From an uncultured Bacteroidales bacterium (GTDB lineage: Bacteria; Bacteroidota; Bacteroidia; Bacteroidales; UBA932), in the NCBI GenBank assembly GCA_947302175.1, contig CAMYVB010000016.1, positions 1 to 44,942 on the forward strand: a stretch of 44,942 nucleotides of DNA, in the 5' to 3' direction. Of this stretch, positions 1 to 6,999 are shown one piece after another; the first letter of the stretch is position 1; each line of letters opens with the position of its first letter. The position numbers and the translations under genes are program-made. The notes under the pieces were generated by a model. It ran no database searches. It was given only the letters and a program-made list of their open reading frames with translations, and was not told where the DNA came from.

Positions 1-1
1 G

Positions 2-72
2 AGGTGCGAAGCGGAATCGAACCGCTGTACCAGGTTTTGCAGACCTGTGCCTGACCACTCGGCCATCGCACC
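2..72 (-). tRNA. tRNA-Cys (anticodon GCA)
   Basis: On the minus strand this reads as a complete 71-nt tRNA. The 7-bp acceptor stem pairs GGTGCGA with TCGCACC, the D-arm and the TTCGATT T-loop are present, and the anticodon loop CTGCAAA gives anticodon GCA for cysteine. The discriminator base is U, as expected for tRNA-Cys. A CCA tail is not evident, but only one base of window remains beyond the discriminator. It has its own Bacteroidota-type promoter just upstream and lies downstream of the rRNA methyltransferase gene on the same strand. Confidence 0.95.
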
Positions 73-83
73 GTTAGGGAATG

Positions 84-112
84 CAAATATACACAAATTT
101 TCTAATAAGCAA
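84..112 (-). promoter_or_regulatory. Promoter of tRNA-Cys
   Basis: Read on the minus strand, a TTG at 112-110 is followed after 18 bp by TATATTTG at 91-84, an exact match to the Bacteroidota -7 consensus TAnnTTTG. Transcription would start around position 78, a few bases before the mature 5' end of the tRNA at 72. The match is seen; the promoter function is inferred. Confidence 0.6.
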
Positions 113-132
113 TACCCCCCGGGGCAAGGAAA

Positions 133-1323
133 TTACTCTACGTGGAGCACGAGGCCCTTGAGGTACTCCCCTTCCGGATGGTATATGCTCACGCAGTGGT
201 CTGAAGGCTGGCAGAGCCTGTCGAGGATGCGCACACGCCGTCCCACTTGGGCCGCGGCAGAAAAAACTGCAAGCGCAAACGACTCTTTATCAACCGCCTG
301 AGAGCAGGAGAAGGTGAAAATGATGCCACCAGGAGCGACCTTCGCAATTGCAGCGGCATTGAGGCGCCTGTATGCCCTGAGAGCATTGTCTATGGCCCCG
401 CGATGCTTGGCAAACGCCGGCGGATCAACTATCATAAGGTCGTATGCATCTTCAGGGCAATTCTTAAGGAACTCGATGGCATCGCAGCAGTGCGACTCGT
501 GAGTGCCCTTGAAAGACCCGAGGGCGACATTGCGGTCTGCGAGCATCACGGCCTTTGCCGAGCTGTCCACAGAATCCACGTGCACCGCCCCTGCGGCCAA
601 AGCATAGACAGAGAAACCGCCTGTGTAGCAGAAAAGGTTCAGAACGCGACGCCCCGCGGAGAAACTGCCGACGAGAGCCCTGTTTTCCCTCTGGTCTAGG
701 AAGAAACCGGTCTTCTGCCCTTCTGTCCAATTCACTATGAAGCGATTGCAATTCTCAAGAACAGTAAGTTCATCATCGTGGAAGTCTTCGCGGCGATACA
801 AATAACCATCTATAAGCTCCAGCCCCGCCTTGAAAGGCGCAGTCCCCGAACTCTTGTCATAAACGGCTTTCAGCGAATCTCCGAAAACGGAAACCAGGGC
901 CGCGCAAATCTGCTTCTTCGCCCTGAACATGCCGGCGGAATGCGCCTGCATTACGCAAACGCCGTCATACCAGTCTATTATAAGGCCGGGGAGGGAGTCA
1001 CCCTCGCCGTGCACAAGGCGGAAGCAATTGGTCGTGGCGGAATCAACTAAACAGGCTGCACGCCTCACTCCAAGGGCTGAGCGGATGGAATCCTCCCAGA
1101 AAGACGCGGCAAGGCGCTCCTGCCCGAAAGCAAGCATGCGCACAGCTATGGAGCCTATCTGATAATGACCGCAGCCAAGGAGCGAACCGTCCGACGCGAA
1201 AACGCTCACTACGTCGCCCTCGGCGGCCTGACCGACGACCTGGGCTATGGCGCCCGAAAAAATCCAGGGATGGAAACGCAGGATGGAGTCTTCCCTGCCC
1301 TTTTTTAAATATACTTTTGCCAA
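133..1323 (-). CDS. rlmI: Class I SAM-dependent 23S rRNA methyltransferase, RlmI-like
   Basis: Predicted cytoplasmic enzyme that transfers a methyl group from SAM to a cytosine of 23S rRNA (RlmI makes m5C1962 in E. coli; the exact target here is inferred). The 396-aa length is typical. An N-terminal PUA-like RNA-binding domain covers about residues 1-75, followed by the Rossmann methyltransferase domain. Visible motifs are FFLDQREN (207-214), the SAM-binding LNLFCYTGGF (228-237), DPPAFAK (300-306) and FSCS (337-340), which supplies the likely catalytic Cys. The start gives MAKVYLKKGR, a normal PUA beginning. Its start lies 12 bp after the exonuclease stop on the same strand, so the lipoprotein, exonuclease and methyltransferase are probably co-transcribed. 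Confidence 0.93.
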   Translation of the reverse strand: MAKVYLKKGREDSILRFHPWIFSGAIAQVVGQAAEGDVVSVFASDGSLLGCGHYQIGSIAVRMLAFGQERLAASFWEDSIRSALGVRRAACLVDSATTNCFRLVHGEGDSLPGLIIDWYDGVCVMQAHSAGMFRAKKQICAALVSVFGDSLKAVYDKSSGTAPFKAGLELIDGYLYRREDFHDDELTVLENCNRFIVNWTEGQKTGFFLDQRENRALVGSFSAGRRVLNLFCYTGGFSVYALAAGAVHVDSVDSSAKAVMLADRNVALGSFKGTHESHCCDAIEFLKNCPEDAYDLMIVDPPAFAKHRGAIDNALRAYRRLNAAAIAKVAPGGIIFTFSCSQAVDKESFALAVFSAAAQVGRRVRILDRLCQPSDHCVSIYHPEGEYLKGLVLHVE

Positions 1324-1335
1324 AGTAAGTGCTGT

Positions 1336-1986
1336 TTATTGATTGGACTGCGTGTCTTCGTCGCGATGCTGGGGAGGATTGATCTGCTCGGGAGTAAGGG
1401 GATTCCTTTCGCTCTCAAGGAGTTTCATATACATTTCCCTGCACACCCACGCGTCTGTCGCTGCATACCTTTTTTGCGAATCGGAAAGATTCTCTGCTTC
1501 CCAGTTGGAGAGCTGCTCGCGCTTGGATATCCTGATGCCCAGGATGATGGCACTCATTTTCTTTACGCTCTTGTCGCGTATGCCCCATTCCCAGACTATC
1601 TGCTGGAGGTCCATGAAGCCGGCAGGCTTGAAATTGCTGTAGCGTTGCAGGCCGTGAATGTCGTCGGAAACCGCCGCCCCCACCTTGATAACCTTGGGAT
1701 TGGCAAGAACCCTGAAGAGCAGCCTGTACATCGTGAGGCTCTTAAGGCGGAAAAGGAAAGCCTTGTCGGGCCCTGAAAGCTGCAGCAGGGCCACGCCGTT
1801 GTGATAGTGGTGGGCCGTGAAACTGGGCTTGGTCTCGGTGTCGAAGCCTATTACCTTTTGGCGGCCAAGGTAGTCCAAGGCCTTGAAAAACGCTATCCCC
1901 TGACTATCAATGACAGTAATCTGCCCGGGGAAAGAGGTCATAGGGAGGGCCTCAATTTCCTCTGGGGTTATACTGATCTTGAACAT
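1336..1986 (-). CDS. 3'-5' exonuclease domain protein (DEDDy type)
   Basis: A 216-aa protein of the RNase D/WRN-like DEDD exonuclease fold. Visible motifs are ExoI with DTE at 49-51, ExoII around D108-D109 and ExoIII Y174-x3-D178, so it is the DEDDy subtype expected to remove nucleotides with two metal ions. The natural substrate (DNA or structured RNA) cannot be told from sequence. There is no HRDC or helicase domain; the protein is essentially the nuclease domain alone with a polar C-terminal tail. The longer frame reading out to 2055 was rejected because its extra residues lie inside the upstream lipoprotein gene and look like out-of-frame sequence; ATG at 1986 gives a family-like start. 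It overlaps the lipoprotein 3' end by 35 bp, suggesting translational coupling. Confidence 0.88.
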   Translation of the reverse strand: MFKISITPEEIEALPMTSFPGQITVIDSQGIAFFKALDYLGRQKVIGFDTETKPSFTAHHYHNGVALLQLSGPDKAFLFRLKSLTMYRLLFRVLANPKVIKVGAAVSDDIHGLQRYSNFKPAGFMDLQQIVWEWGIRDKSVKKMSAIILGIRISKREQLSNWEAENLSDSQKRYAATDAWVCREMYMKLLESERNPLTPEQINPPQHRDEDTQSNQ

Positions 1987-3178
1987 AGAGTCTGGCCGTT
2001 TTGGGAGAAAGTCTCTCCAGAAGCTCCGACACGTCTTCCGGGAGCTCGGAGACATCGTAATCCATAATGGAGTAGCCCGTGGTCTCCGGTGAAGTGATCC
2101 AGGCGCTGGCTGCCGGGTAGGAGATATTGTGGGTGAAGGTATTGCGGTTCCTTAGGGTCGTGTAGCAGGCGCGGGAAATGAGGGCTGCACCGTCCACTAT
2201 TTCGAAATTGCGTGAGAGCATCTTGCGGTACCATGCGTTTTCCTCCGAAGGGGAGCTTAGAATCTCGCGGTAGCTTTCGCGAAGGGCCTGGACGTCCACG
2301 CTGAAATCGTCTACTATGAGCACATCGAGCTGGCCCCTGACTTCACTTGCATCGTAGGCGTCGAGATAGGTTTTAAAGGCATCGGGGACCGTCGGAGCCG
2401 AAAGGGAGTCGGTAAAAGATTTCTTGGGATTGGGAAGAAGGGTGGCCATCATTGAGGCCTTGTCTCCCCTGCGGCCCGCCACTTCCTTGAAAATGCGGGC
2501 GTAAACGCCGGAAGAAGCAGCCTCCGGAGCGGCGGCGAAAGCCATGCGCACCGGGCCGTCATGAGCGTCGAGCACCTGCTCTATCATGAGCTCCTGGGCC
2601 ATGATGACCGGCAGCTTAGAGCCTGTCACCTGAAGCAGGGTGTCAATATCGAATGCGCCGTAAGCGCAGAAATAAGGCGAAGAGACTACAACGAGCTTGG
2701 AGGAAGGCTTCCATGAACGGGCATCATGGTCGTAGGGACCAAGGCAGCAGACCGTGTCCACCGCGGCAATGAAGCTGTTGGCAGCGACTTCTCTCAGCGC
2801 ATCGATATTCTGAGCCTCAGTAAAACGGGAGTAAGGAGTGTACTTAAGGTCGATTATGGCCGAGATGGTCTCGCCTGCGAAATCGGGAAGGAGATCCTGC
2901 ACCTGCGCGGCGTCCACATTGTCGAAATCGTCCCCCTTAACCAGCCTTTCGCTCAGCGCGAAGCAGCGCGCAGGCTCGTCGAGTATGGTTATTACACCCT
3001 TTGTATCGGCGGGGTCGAAAGACGAAAGCAATCCGAAAAGACGGCCCTGCGGCTCTGCTATGACCCGTGCTGCAGGCTGGGCTGCAGGACGGGGAGCAGC
3101 CTGGCGCATGCGGCAGCCGCCTGAAAGCAGGACTGCGGCAAGCAGCATCAGGGCAATTTTTAAACCTCTTTGATTCAT
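1952..3178 (-). CDS. Uncharacterised lipoprotein
   Basis: A 408-aa predicted lipoprotein. The start at 3178 gives a short basic N-terminus, a hydrophobic stretch and the lipobox LSGGC with the modified Cys at residue 22; an Ala/Pro-rich linker follows. I do not recognise a family. The mature part is mixed alpha/beta, with no visible enzyme motif and no membrane segments. Residues near the middle (for example KLVVVSSPYF and KLPVIMAQELMIEQ) resemble the alternating strands and helices of a periplasmic alpha/beta fold, but this is only an impression. It is the first gene of a probable operon with the exonuclease and RlmI. A -7-like TATATTTG lies only a few bases before this start, so the transcript may have almost no leader, or the true promoter is elsewhere. 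Confidence 0.75.
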   Translation of the reverse strand: MNQRGLKIALMLLAAVLLSGGCRMRQAAPRPAAQPAARVIAEPQGRLFGLLSSFDPADTKGVITILDEPARCFALSERLVKGDDFDNVDAAQVQDLLPDFAGETISAIIDLKYTPYSRFTEAQNIDALREVAANSFIAAVDTVCCLGPYDHDARSWKPSSKLVVVSSPYFCAYGAFDIDTLLQVTGSKLPVIMAQELMIEQVLDAHDGPVRMAFAAAPEAASSGVYARIFKEVAGRRGDKASMMATLLPNPKKSFTDSLSAPTVPDAFKTYLDAYDASEVRGQLDVLIVDDFSVDVQALRESYREILSSPSEENAWYRKMLSRNFEIVDGAALISRACYTTLRNRNTFTHNISYPAASAWITSPETTGYSIMDYDVSELPEDVSELLERLSPKTARLYVQDQYNPRGN

Positions 3179-3183
3179 GGGCG

Positions 3184-3191
3184 CAAATATA
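3184..3191 (-). promoter_or_regulatory. Possible -7 box for the lipoprotein operon
   Basis: TATATTTG read on the minus strand exactly matches TAnnTTTG. It ends only 5 bp before the lipoprotein ATG and no TTG sits at the normal upstream distance, so the call is tentative. Confidence 0.35.
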
Positions 3192-3215
3192 AGTAAAAAT
3201 ACCAACTTATTATGA

Positions 3216-3245
3216 TTGCAAAGCGCATTGCATTGCCTAATTTTG
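3216..3245 (+). promoter_or_regulatory. Promoter of the CDF metal exporter
   Basis: TTG at 3216-3218, a 19-bp spacer and TAATTTTG at 3238-3245 fit the Bacteroidota -33/-7 promoter. The predicted start near 3251 leaves a leader of about 20 nt before the ATG at 3271. No metal-regulator operator palindrome is obvious here. Confidence 0.65.
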
Positions 3246-3270
3246 TAATTGCAATCAAATATCAAGCGAT

Positions 3271-4236
3271 ATGGAAAACTCTCATACTTCCGAAGCACAC
3301 GCTCACGATCACGAGCACGGCCATAACCACCATCACCATCATCATCATCACCACAACGTTGGCAATATAACGTCCCTTGGCTCGGTATTCATCCTCTCGA
3401 TAGTCCTCAACCTCCTCTTTGTCGCCATAGAGGCTGTCGTTGGTGTCTGGTCAGGGTCCCTGGGCCTCCTTTCCGACGCCGGTCACAACCTCAGCGACGT
3501 TTTCAGCCTCGTTCTCGCGCTTATCGCTTTCAAGCTCTCCATGAGCCACGCAACCAAGCGCTTCACCTACGGCTACCGCAAAAGCTCCGTCCTCATTTCG
3601 CTGCTTAACGCCATCATACTTCTTGTCGCAGTGGGCGTCATCATCGTTGAGAGCATCCACAAGCTCAGCGATCCTTCGTCCATCGAGGTCAACGCCGCCG
3701 CAGTCAGCTGGACCGCCGCCGCCGGCATACTCGTAAACGGCCTTACTGCCTTCCTTCTCAGCCGCCAGTCAGGGCACGACGTCAACACTCGCGGCGCCTT
3801 CCTTCACATGCTTGCAGACACTCTCGTTTCAGTCGGCGTTGTAGTGAGCGGCATAGTGATTTCCTTCACCGGCTGGACCTGGCTCGACCCCGTCGTCGGC
3901 ATAGCTATCGCCGTCATCATCCTCTTCTCCACCTGGCAGCTCCTCTCAGAGAGCCTGCGACTCAGCATAGACGCCGTGCCGGAGAGCGTCGATCCCGACG
4001 AAATTTCCCGCGAAATCCTTGAAACAGAAGGCGTAAGCGAAGTGCACCACCTGCACATCTGGCCCATCAGCACCACCCAGGTCGCCCTTACTGCACACAT
4101 AGTGATAGCGCGCATCGAAGATGCTCCCACTATCATCCCTTCAGTCAAGGCCCGCCTCAAAGAGCACGGCATCGCCCACTCCACCCTCGAGCCCGAACTT
4201 CCCGGCTCCACCTGCCCCGACCACGACTGTTGTTAG
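3271..4236 (+). CDS. Cation diffusion facilitator (CzcD/ZitB-like metal exporter)
   Basis: Inner-membrane antiporter expected to export Zn2+ (possibly Co2+, Cd2+ or other divalent metals) in exchange for protons. It has 321 aa, six predicted membrane segments between about residues 35 and 220, and a cytoplasmic C-terminal domain. The transport-site HxxxD motifs are visible in segment 2 (AGHNLSD) and segment 5 (LHMLADT). The cytoplasmic N-terminus is very His-rich, including an unbroken run of nine His at about residues 20-28, and the C-terminus ends DHDCC. Both are likely metal-binding sensors or buffers. The gene is monocistronic, divergent from the lipoprotein operon and followed by two hairpins. 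Metal specificity is inferred from the family. Confidence 0.93.
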   Translation: MENSHTSEAHAHDHEHGHNHHHHHHHHHNVGNITSLGSVFILSIVLNLLFVAIEAVVGVWSGSLGLLSDAGHNLSDVFSLVLALIAFKLSMSHATKRFTYGYRKSSVLISLLNAIILLVAVGVIIVESIHKLSDPSSIEVNAAAVSWTAAAGILVNGLTAFLLSRQSGHDVNTRGAFLHMLADTLVSVGVVVSGIVISFTGWTWLDPVVGIAIAVIILFSTWQLLSESLRLSIDAVPESVDPDEISREILETEGVSEVHHLHIWPISTTQVALTAHIVIARIEDAPTIIPSVKARLKEHGIAHSTLEPELPGSTCPDHDCC

Positions 4237-4245
4237 TGACTCTCA

Positions 4246-4273
4246 TCAGCTGAGGCACTGCCGCCTCAGCTGA
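4246..4273. repeat. Perfect 11-bp inverted repeat after the CDF gene
   Basis: TCAGCTGAGGC at 4246-4256 and its exact reverse complement at 4263-4273 flank a 6-nt loop. Each arm contains the 8-bp palindrome TCAGCTGA. No T-tract follows directly, so it may stabilise the mRNA 3' end or add to the terminator just downstream. Confidence 0.7.
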
Positions 4274-4291
4274 GAAACATAAACAAAAATA

Positions 4292-4319
4292 GCCGGCTGC
4301 GAATGCGGCCGGCCTTTTT
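4292..4319. terminator. Rho-independent, probably bidirectional terminator
   Basis: CCGGCTGC (4293-4300) pairs with GCGGCCGG (4305-4312) through an 8-bp stem with one T-G wobble and a GAAT loop, extended by G4292-C4313. CTTTTT follows on the plus strand, and AAAAAT (4285-4290) provides a T-run for the minus strand. It would end both the CDF transcript and the rhamnose isomerase transcript converging from the right. Confidence 0.85.
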
Positions 4320-4333
4320 GATGAAACGAAATA

Positions 4334-5620
4334 CTAGCGGCGTGACAGGACCTCGGCCTCGTACTTCTCGATCTCGGGAATGAAACCGTCGCCCACCGGA
4401 ACGCCGTTCCTCAGGCAGAACACATCCCAAACCGCATTCCAAGGCATCACCTTCATCTCCTCCATAATCGCGAGCACCTGGAAAGTGCAGCCTGCAAGCT
4501 CGTACTTGCTAATCAGCTCACGAGGCTCGAGAAGGGCGCGAAGCATGCACTTCTGGGCGGCGCGGGTGCCGATAACATATGCGCCAATCCTGTTTATGGA
4601 GCCGTCGAAATAATCCAGACCGTAATGCACCCTCTCAAGGGCGCCGGCGCGGACGATCTCCTGGAAGAGATCGAGCGTCGGATCGTCCATGATGGTCACG
4701 TGGTCGGAATCCCAGCGTATGGGACGGCTGACGTGGAGCATAAGCTCGGGGACGAAATTCAGCAGGGCGGAAACCTTGTCTGCAGGGCTCTCGGTGGGAT
4801 GATAGTGGCCTGTGTCGATGGTAGGGATCTTGCCGTTGGCGGCGGCGTAGGCGGTATAGAAGTCGTGCGAACCGACGGTGAAGCTCTCTAGACCGATGCC
4901 GAAGAGCTTGCCCTCGATGCAATCCTTCATGTTGTCGTACTTGGTCGCAAAAATCTCGTCGAGGCTCTGCTTCAGGAGGCTGCGATAAAGATAGTGGTTC
5001 ACGGAAACGTCCTTGCAGCCGTCGTGAACCCAGACGTTCATGATACAGGGGTCGCCCTGGGCCTTACCCATCTCCTCGGAAATGGCGCGGCAACGCTTGG
5101 TGTGCTCAATCCAGAAATCGCGTATACCCTTGTCGGGATTCGCAAGAGAAAGGCTTCCGCTCTTGGGATGGGAGAAGGAAGTTGAATTGAAATCGAGCTT
5201 CGTATCATTCTCCTTGGCCCATGCGATCCAGCTCTCGAAATGCTTGGGCTCCACCTCGTCGCGGTCAACCTTCTTGCCCTGGAAATCACCGTAAATCTCG
5301 TGGAGATTGAGACGGTGGGTGCCGGGGATGAGGCTCTTGGCCTTCAGGATGTCGGCGCGGAGCTCCTCCATATTGCGGGCCTTGCCGGGATAGTTGCCGG
5401 TGCTCTGGATGCCGCCGGTCAGTTCGCCGGTGCTCTCGAAGCCGCTAACGTCGTCGGCCTGCCAGCAATGCATGGACACATGGAAATCCTGGAGTTGCTT
5501 CAGGACAGAGTCGGTATCTACTCCGTAGGATGCAAAACGCTCTTTTGCAATCTCATACGCAGCGAGTACCTGAGCGTCTTTTACAAGGCCTTTGGCCTTT
5601 TGAATCAGTTGTTCTTTCAT
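4334..5620 (-). CDS. rhaA: L-rhamnose isomerase
   Basis: Cytoplasmic metal-dependent aldose-ketose isomerase converting L-rhamnose to L-rhamnulose. The 428-aa length is close to the usual 415-430. The family is recognised along the whole length. Visible signatures include FHVSMHCWQADDV near residue 47, the hydride-shift metal-site segments IPTIDTGHYHPTES and RPIRWDSDHVTIMDD, and the C-terminal MPWNAVWDVFC. It is the last gene of a minus-strand cluster, starting 17 bp after the AraM-like dehydrogenase stop and ending at the shared terminator. No rhamnulokinase, rhamnulose-phosphate aldolase or AraC-type regulator occurs in the window, so the rest of the pathway must lie elsewhere or differ. 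Confidence 0.96.
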   Translation of the reverse strand: MKEQLIQKAKGLVKDAQVLAAYEIAKERFASYGVDTDSVLKQLQDFHVSMHCWQADDVSGFESTGELTGGIQSTGNYPGKARNMEELRADILKAKSLIPGTHRLNLHEIYGDFQGKKVDRDEVEPKHFESWIAWAKENDTKLDFNSTSFSHPKSGSLSLANPDKGIRDFWIEHTKRCRAISEEMGKAQGDPCIMNVWVHDGCKDVSVNHYLYRSLLKQSLDEIFATKYDNMKDCIEGKLFGIGLESFTVGSHDFYTAYAAANGKIPTIDTGHYHPTESPADKVSALLNFVPELMLHVSRPIRWDSDHVTIMDDPTLDLFQEIVRAGALERVHYGLDYFDGSINRIGAYVIGTRAAQKCMLRALLEPRELISKYELAGCTFQVLAIMEEMKVMPWNAVWDVFCLRNGVPVGDGFIPEIEKYEAEVLSRR

Positions 5621-5637
5621 AATAATTGTGTGGTTAT

Positions 5638-6999
5638 TTAATTGTCTTTAACTTCCTTGGAAAGGTCCCAGGCACCGCCGGGGCCGAATACTGCTTCGAC
5701 CAGCCGGTCGTAAATGCCCGCCCTGAGCGCGAGGTCGAGAAGGTTGATTCTCCACCTCATAAGCTGGGTCTTGGGCACCATGGCCTTGAGCTGGGAGCGC
5801 GTTACACCGATGTGCGAAGGGTCTGACGGCGCACCGACAATCTCGAACAGGCGCTTCATTTTGGAGAAAGGATAGACCTGCGCGCGATAGGCATCGCGCA
5901 GCTCGGCCCAATGAGCCTTATAATACTCAAGCTCGCGCCTGACATCCTCGGGGCCCTGATATTTCTTTGTAATAACGTCATATCCGAGTTTGGGATCGAC
6001 AAAGTCCTCGAATAGAGCGAGCGCTCTCTTTTGCTCCTGCTCGAGTGTGGGCCAGGCCTTCACAAGGGCATCCACATCAAGGGTGCTGAGATCCAGCTTG
6101 CAGAATTCGTCGAAAAACGCGCACATAGTGAGCGTACCTATCGCCACCTGGAAGCCATGGCTTTGCAGCTTGCCGCGATAGGTGTGGTGCGTCATGTCGA
6201 GATAGTGGCTGAACAGATGGTCCGTGCAGGACGCAGGGCGCGAGGAGCGCGCAGCCTGCATTGCAAAACCGCTGAGCGTCAGCCCTTCGAAAAGCGAAGC
6301 TATGGCAGAAGGCTCGCCTGCAGAGACGCCCTCGGGATCTGCGAGCAAGTCGCTCAGGACATCCTGCAGCACATGCCAAGCTTCGGGGATGATGGGCTCT
6401 GTGCCAAAAGCATCTGCAATCATCCACTCCCCTCCTGCGGGAATCTTGGCAGCAAGGTCGGCATAACCGGCGGCAGTCATTTCCTTGGGAGCCGCAGCGA
6501 TTACGCTGACGTCCGCCACTATGGCGACGGGTGCCGGGCAGTCGAAAGTCTGTTTAACCCCTTCGTAGGCGATGGAAGCGCCAAATGATGAATAACCGTC
6601 CACTGATGCGGCCGTGGGGACGCATACGTAAGACTGCCCGAGATGCGAGGATGAGAGTTTGCAAAGGTCGTTGATAACGCCCGAGCCAAGCGCCACTGCG
6701 ACAGTCCCTGAGGCCTTCAGCGCCTCTTCAACCATCATCACATACTTCCACTCGGCGTGGAACTCCCTATCGGGAATAATGAAAACACCTGTCTCAAAAC
6801 CGGCTTCAAGCAGCAGCTGATAAACCTTCTGACCTGCAACTCTCCAAGTGTTGATATCGGCGACCACGAGCGGCATCCTGCCCGGGAAAAGGGAAGCGAA
6901 AACCTCCGGCACCTTTGAGACAAAGCCCTCGCCCATCTCGAACACGCGGGTGTCCGAAGCGACCGACAGGGCCTTGGCTATCCTTTCTTTTGAATTCAT
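5638..6999 (-). CDS. AraM/EgsA-like sn-glycerol-1-phosphate dehydrogenase family protein
   Basis: A 453-aa NAD(P)-dependent, metal-dependent polyol dehydrogenase. The Rossmann part shows GSGVINDL at 105-112 and PTAASVDGYSS at 128-138. The three residues expected to bind the metal (Ni or Zn in AraM) can be placed: Asp181 in GYADLAAK, His261 in TDHLFSHY and His281 in QSHGFQVAIGT. B. subtilis AraM reduces dihydroxyacetone phosphate to glycerol-1-phosphate and is encoded in an arabinose operon; here the neighbour is rhamnose isomerase, so a role with a deoxysugar-derived product is possible but unproven. Its ATG overlaps the symporter stop by 4 bp, so the two are almost certainly co-translated. 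Confidence 0.85.
   Translation of the reverse strand: MNSKERIAKALSVASDTRVFEMGEGFVSKVPEVFASLFPGRMPLVVADINTWRVAGQKVYQLLLEAGFETGVFIIPDREFHAEWKYVMMVEEALKASGTVAVALGSGVINDLCKLSSSHLGQSYVCVPTAASVDGYSSFGASIAYEGVKQTFDCPAPVAIVADVSVIAAAPKEMTAAGYADLAAKIPAGGEWMIADAFGTEPIIPEAWHVLQDVLSDLLADPEGVSAGEPSAIASLFEGLTLSGFAMQAARSSRPASCTDHLFSHYLDMTHHTYRGKLQSHGFQVAIGTLTMCAFFDEFCKLDLSTLDVDALVKAWPTLEQEQKRALALFEDFVDPKLGYDVITKKYQGPEDVRRELEYYKAHWAELRDAYRAQVYPFSKMKRLFEIVGAPSDPSHIGVTRSQLKAMVPKTQLMRWRINLLDLALRAGIYDRLVEAVFGPGGAWDLSKEVKDN

Noticed and set aside
3301..3354. His tract of the CDF protein as an artefact or tag
   Set aside because: His-rich N-termini are normal in CDF zinc exporters, and the tract is embedded in native His/Asp-rich sequence using both CAT and CAC codons.
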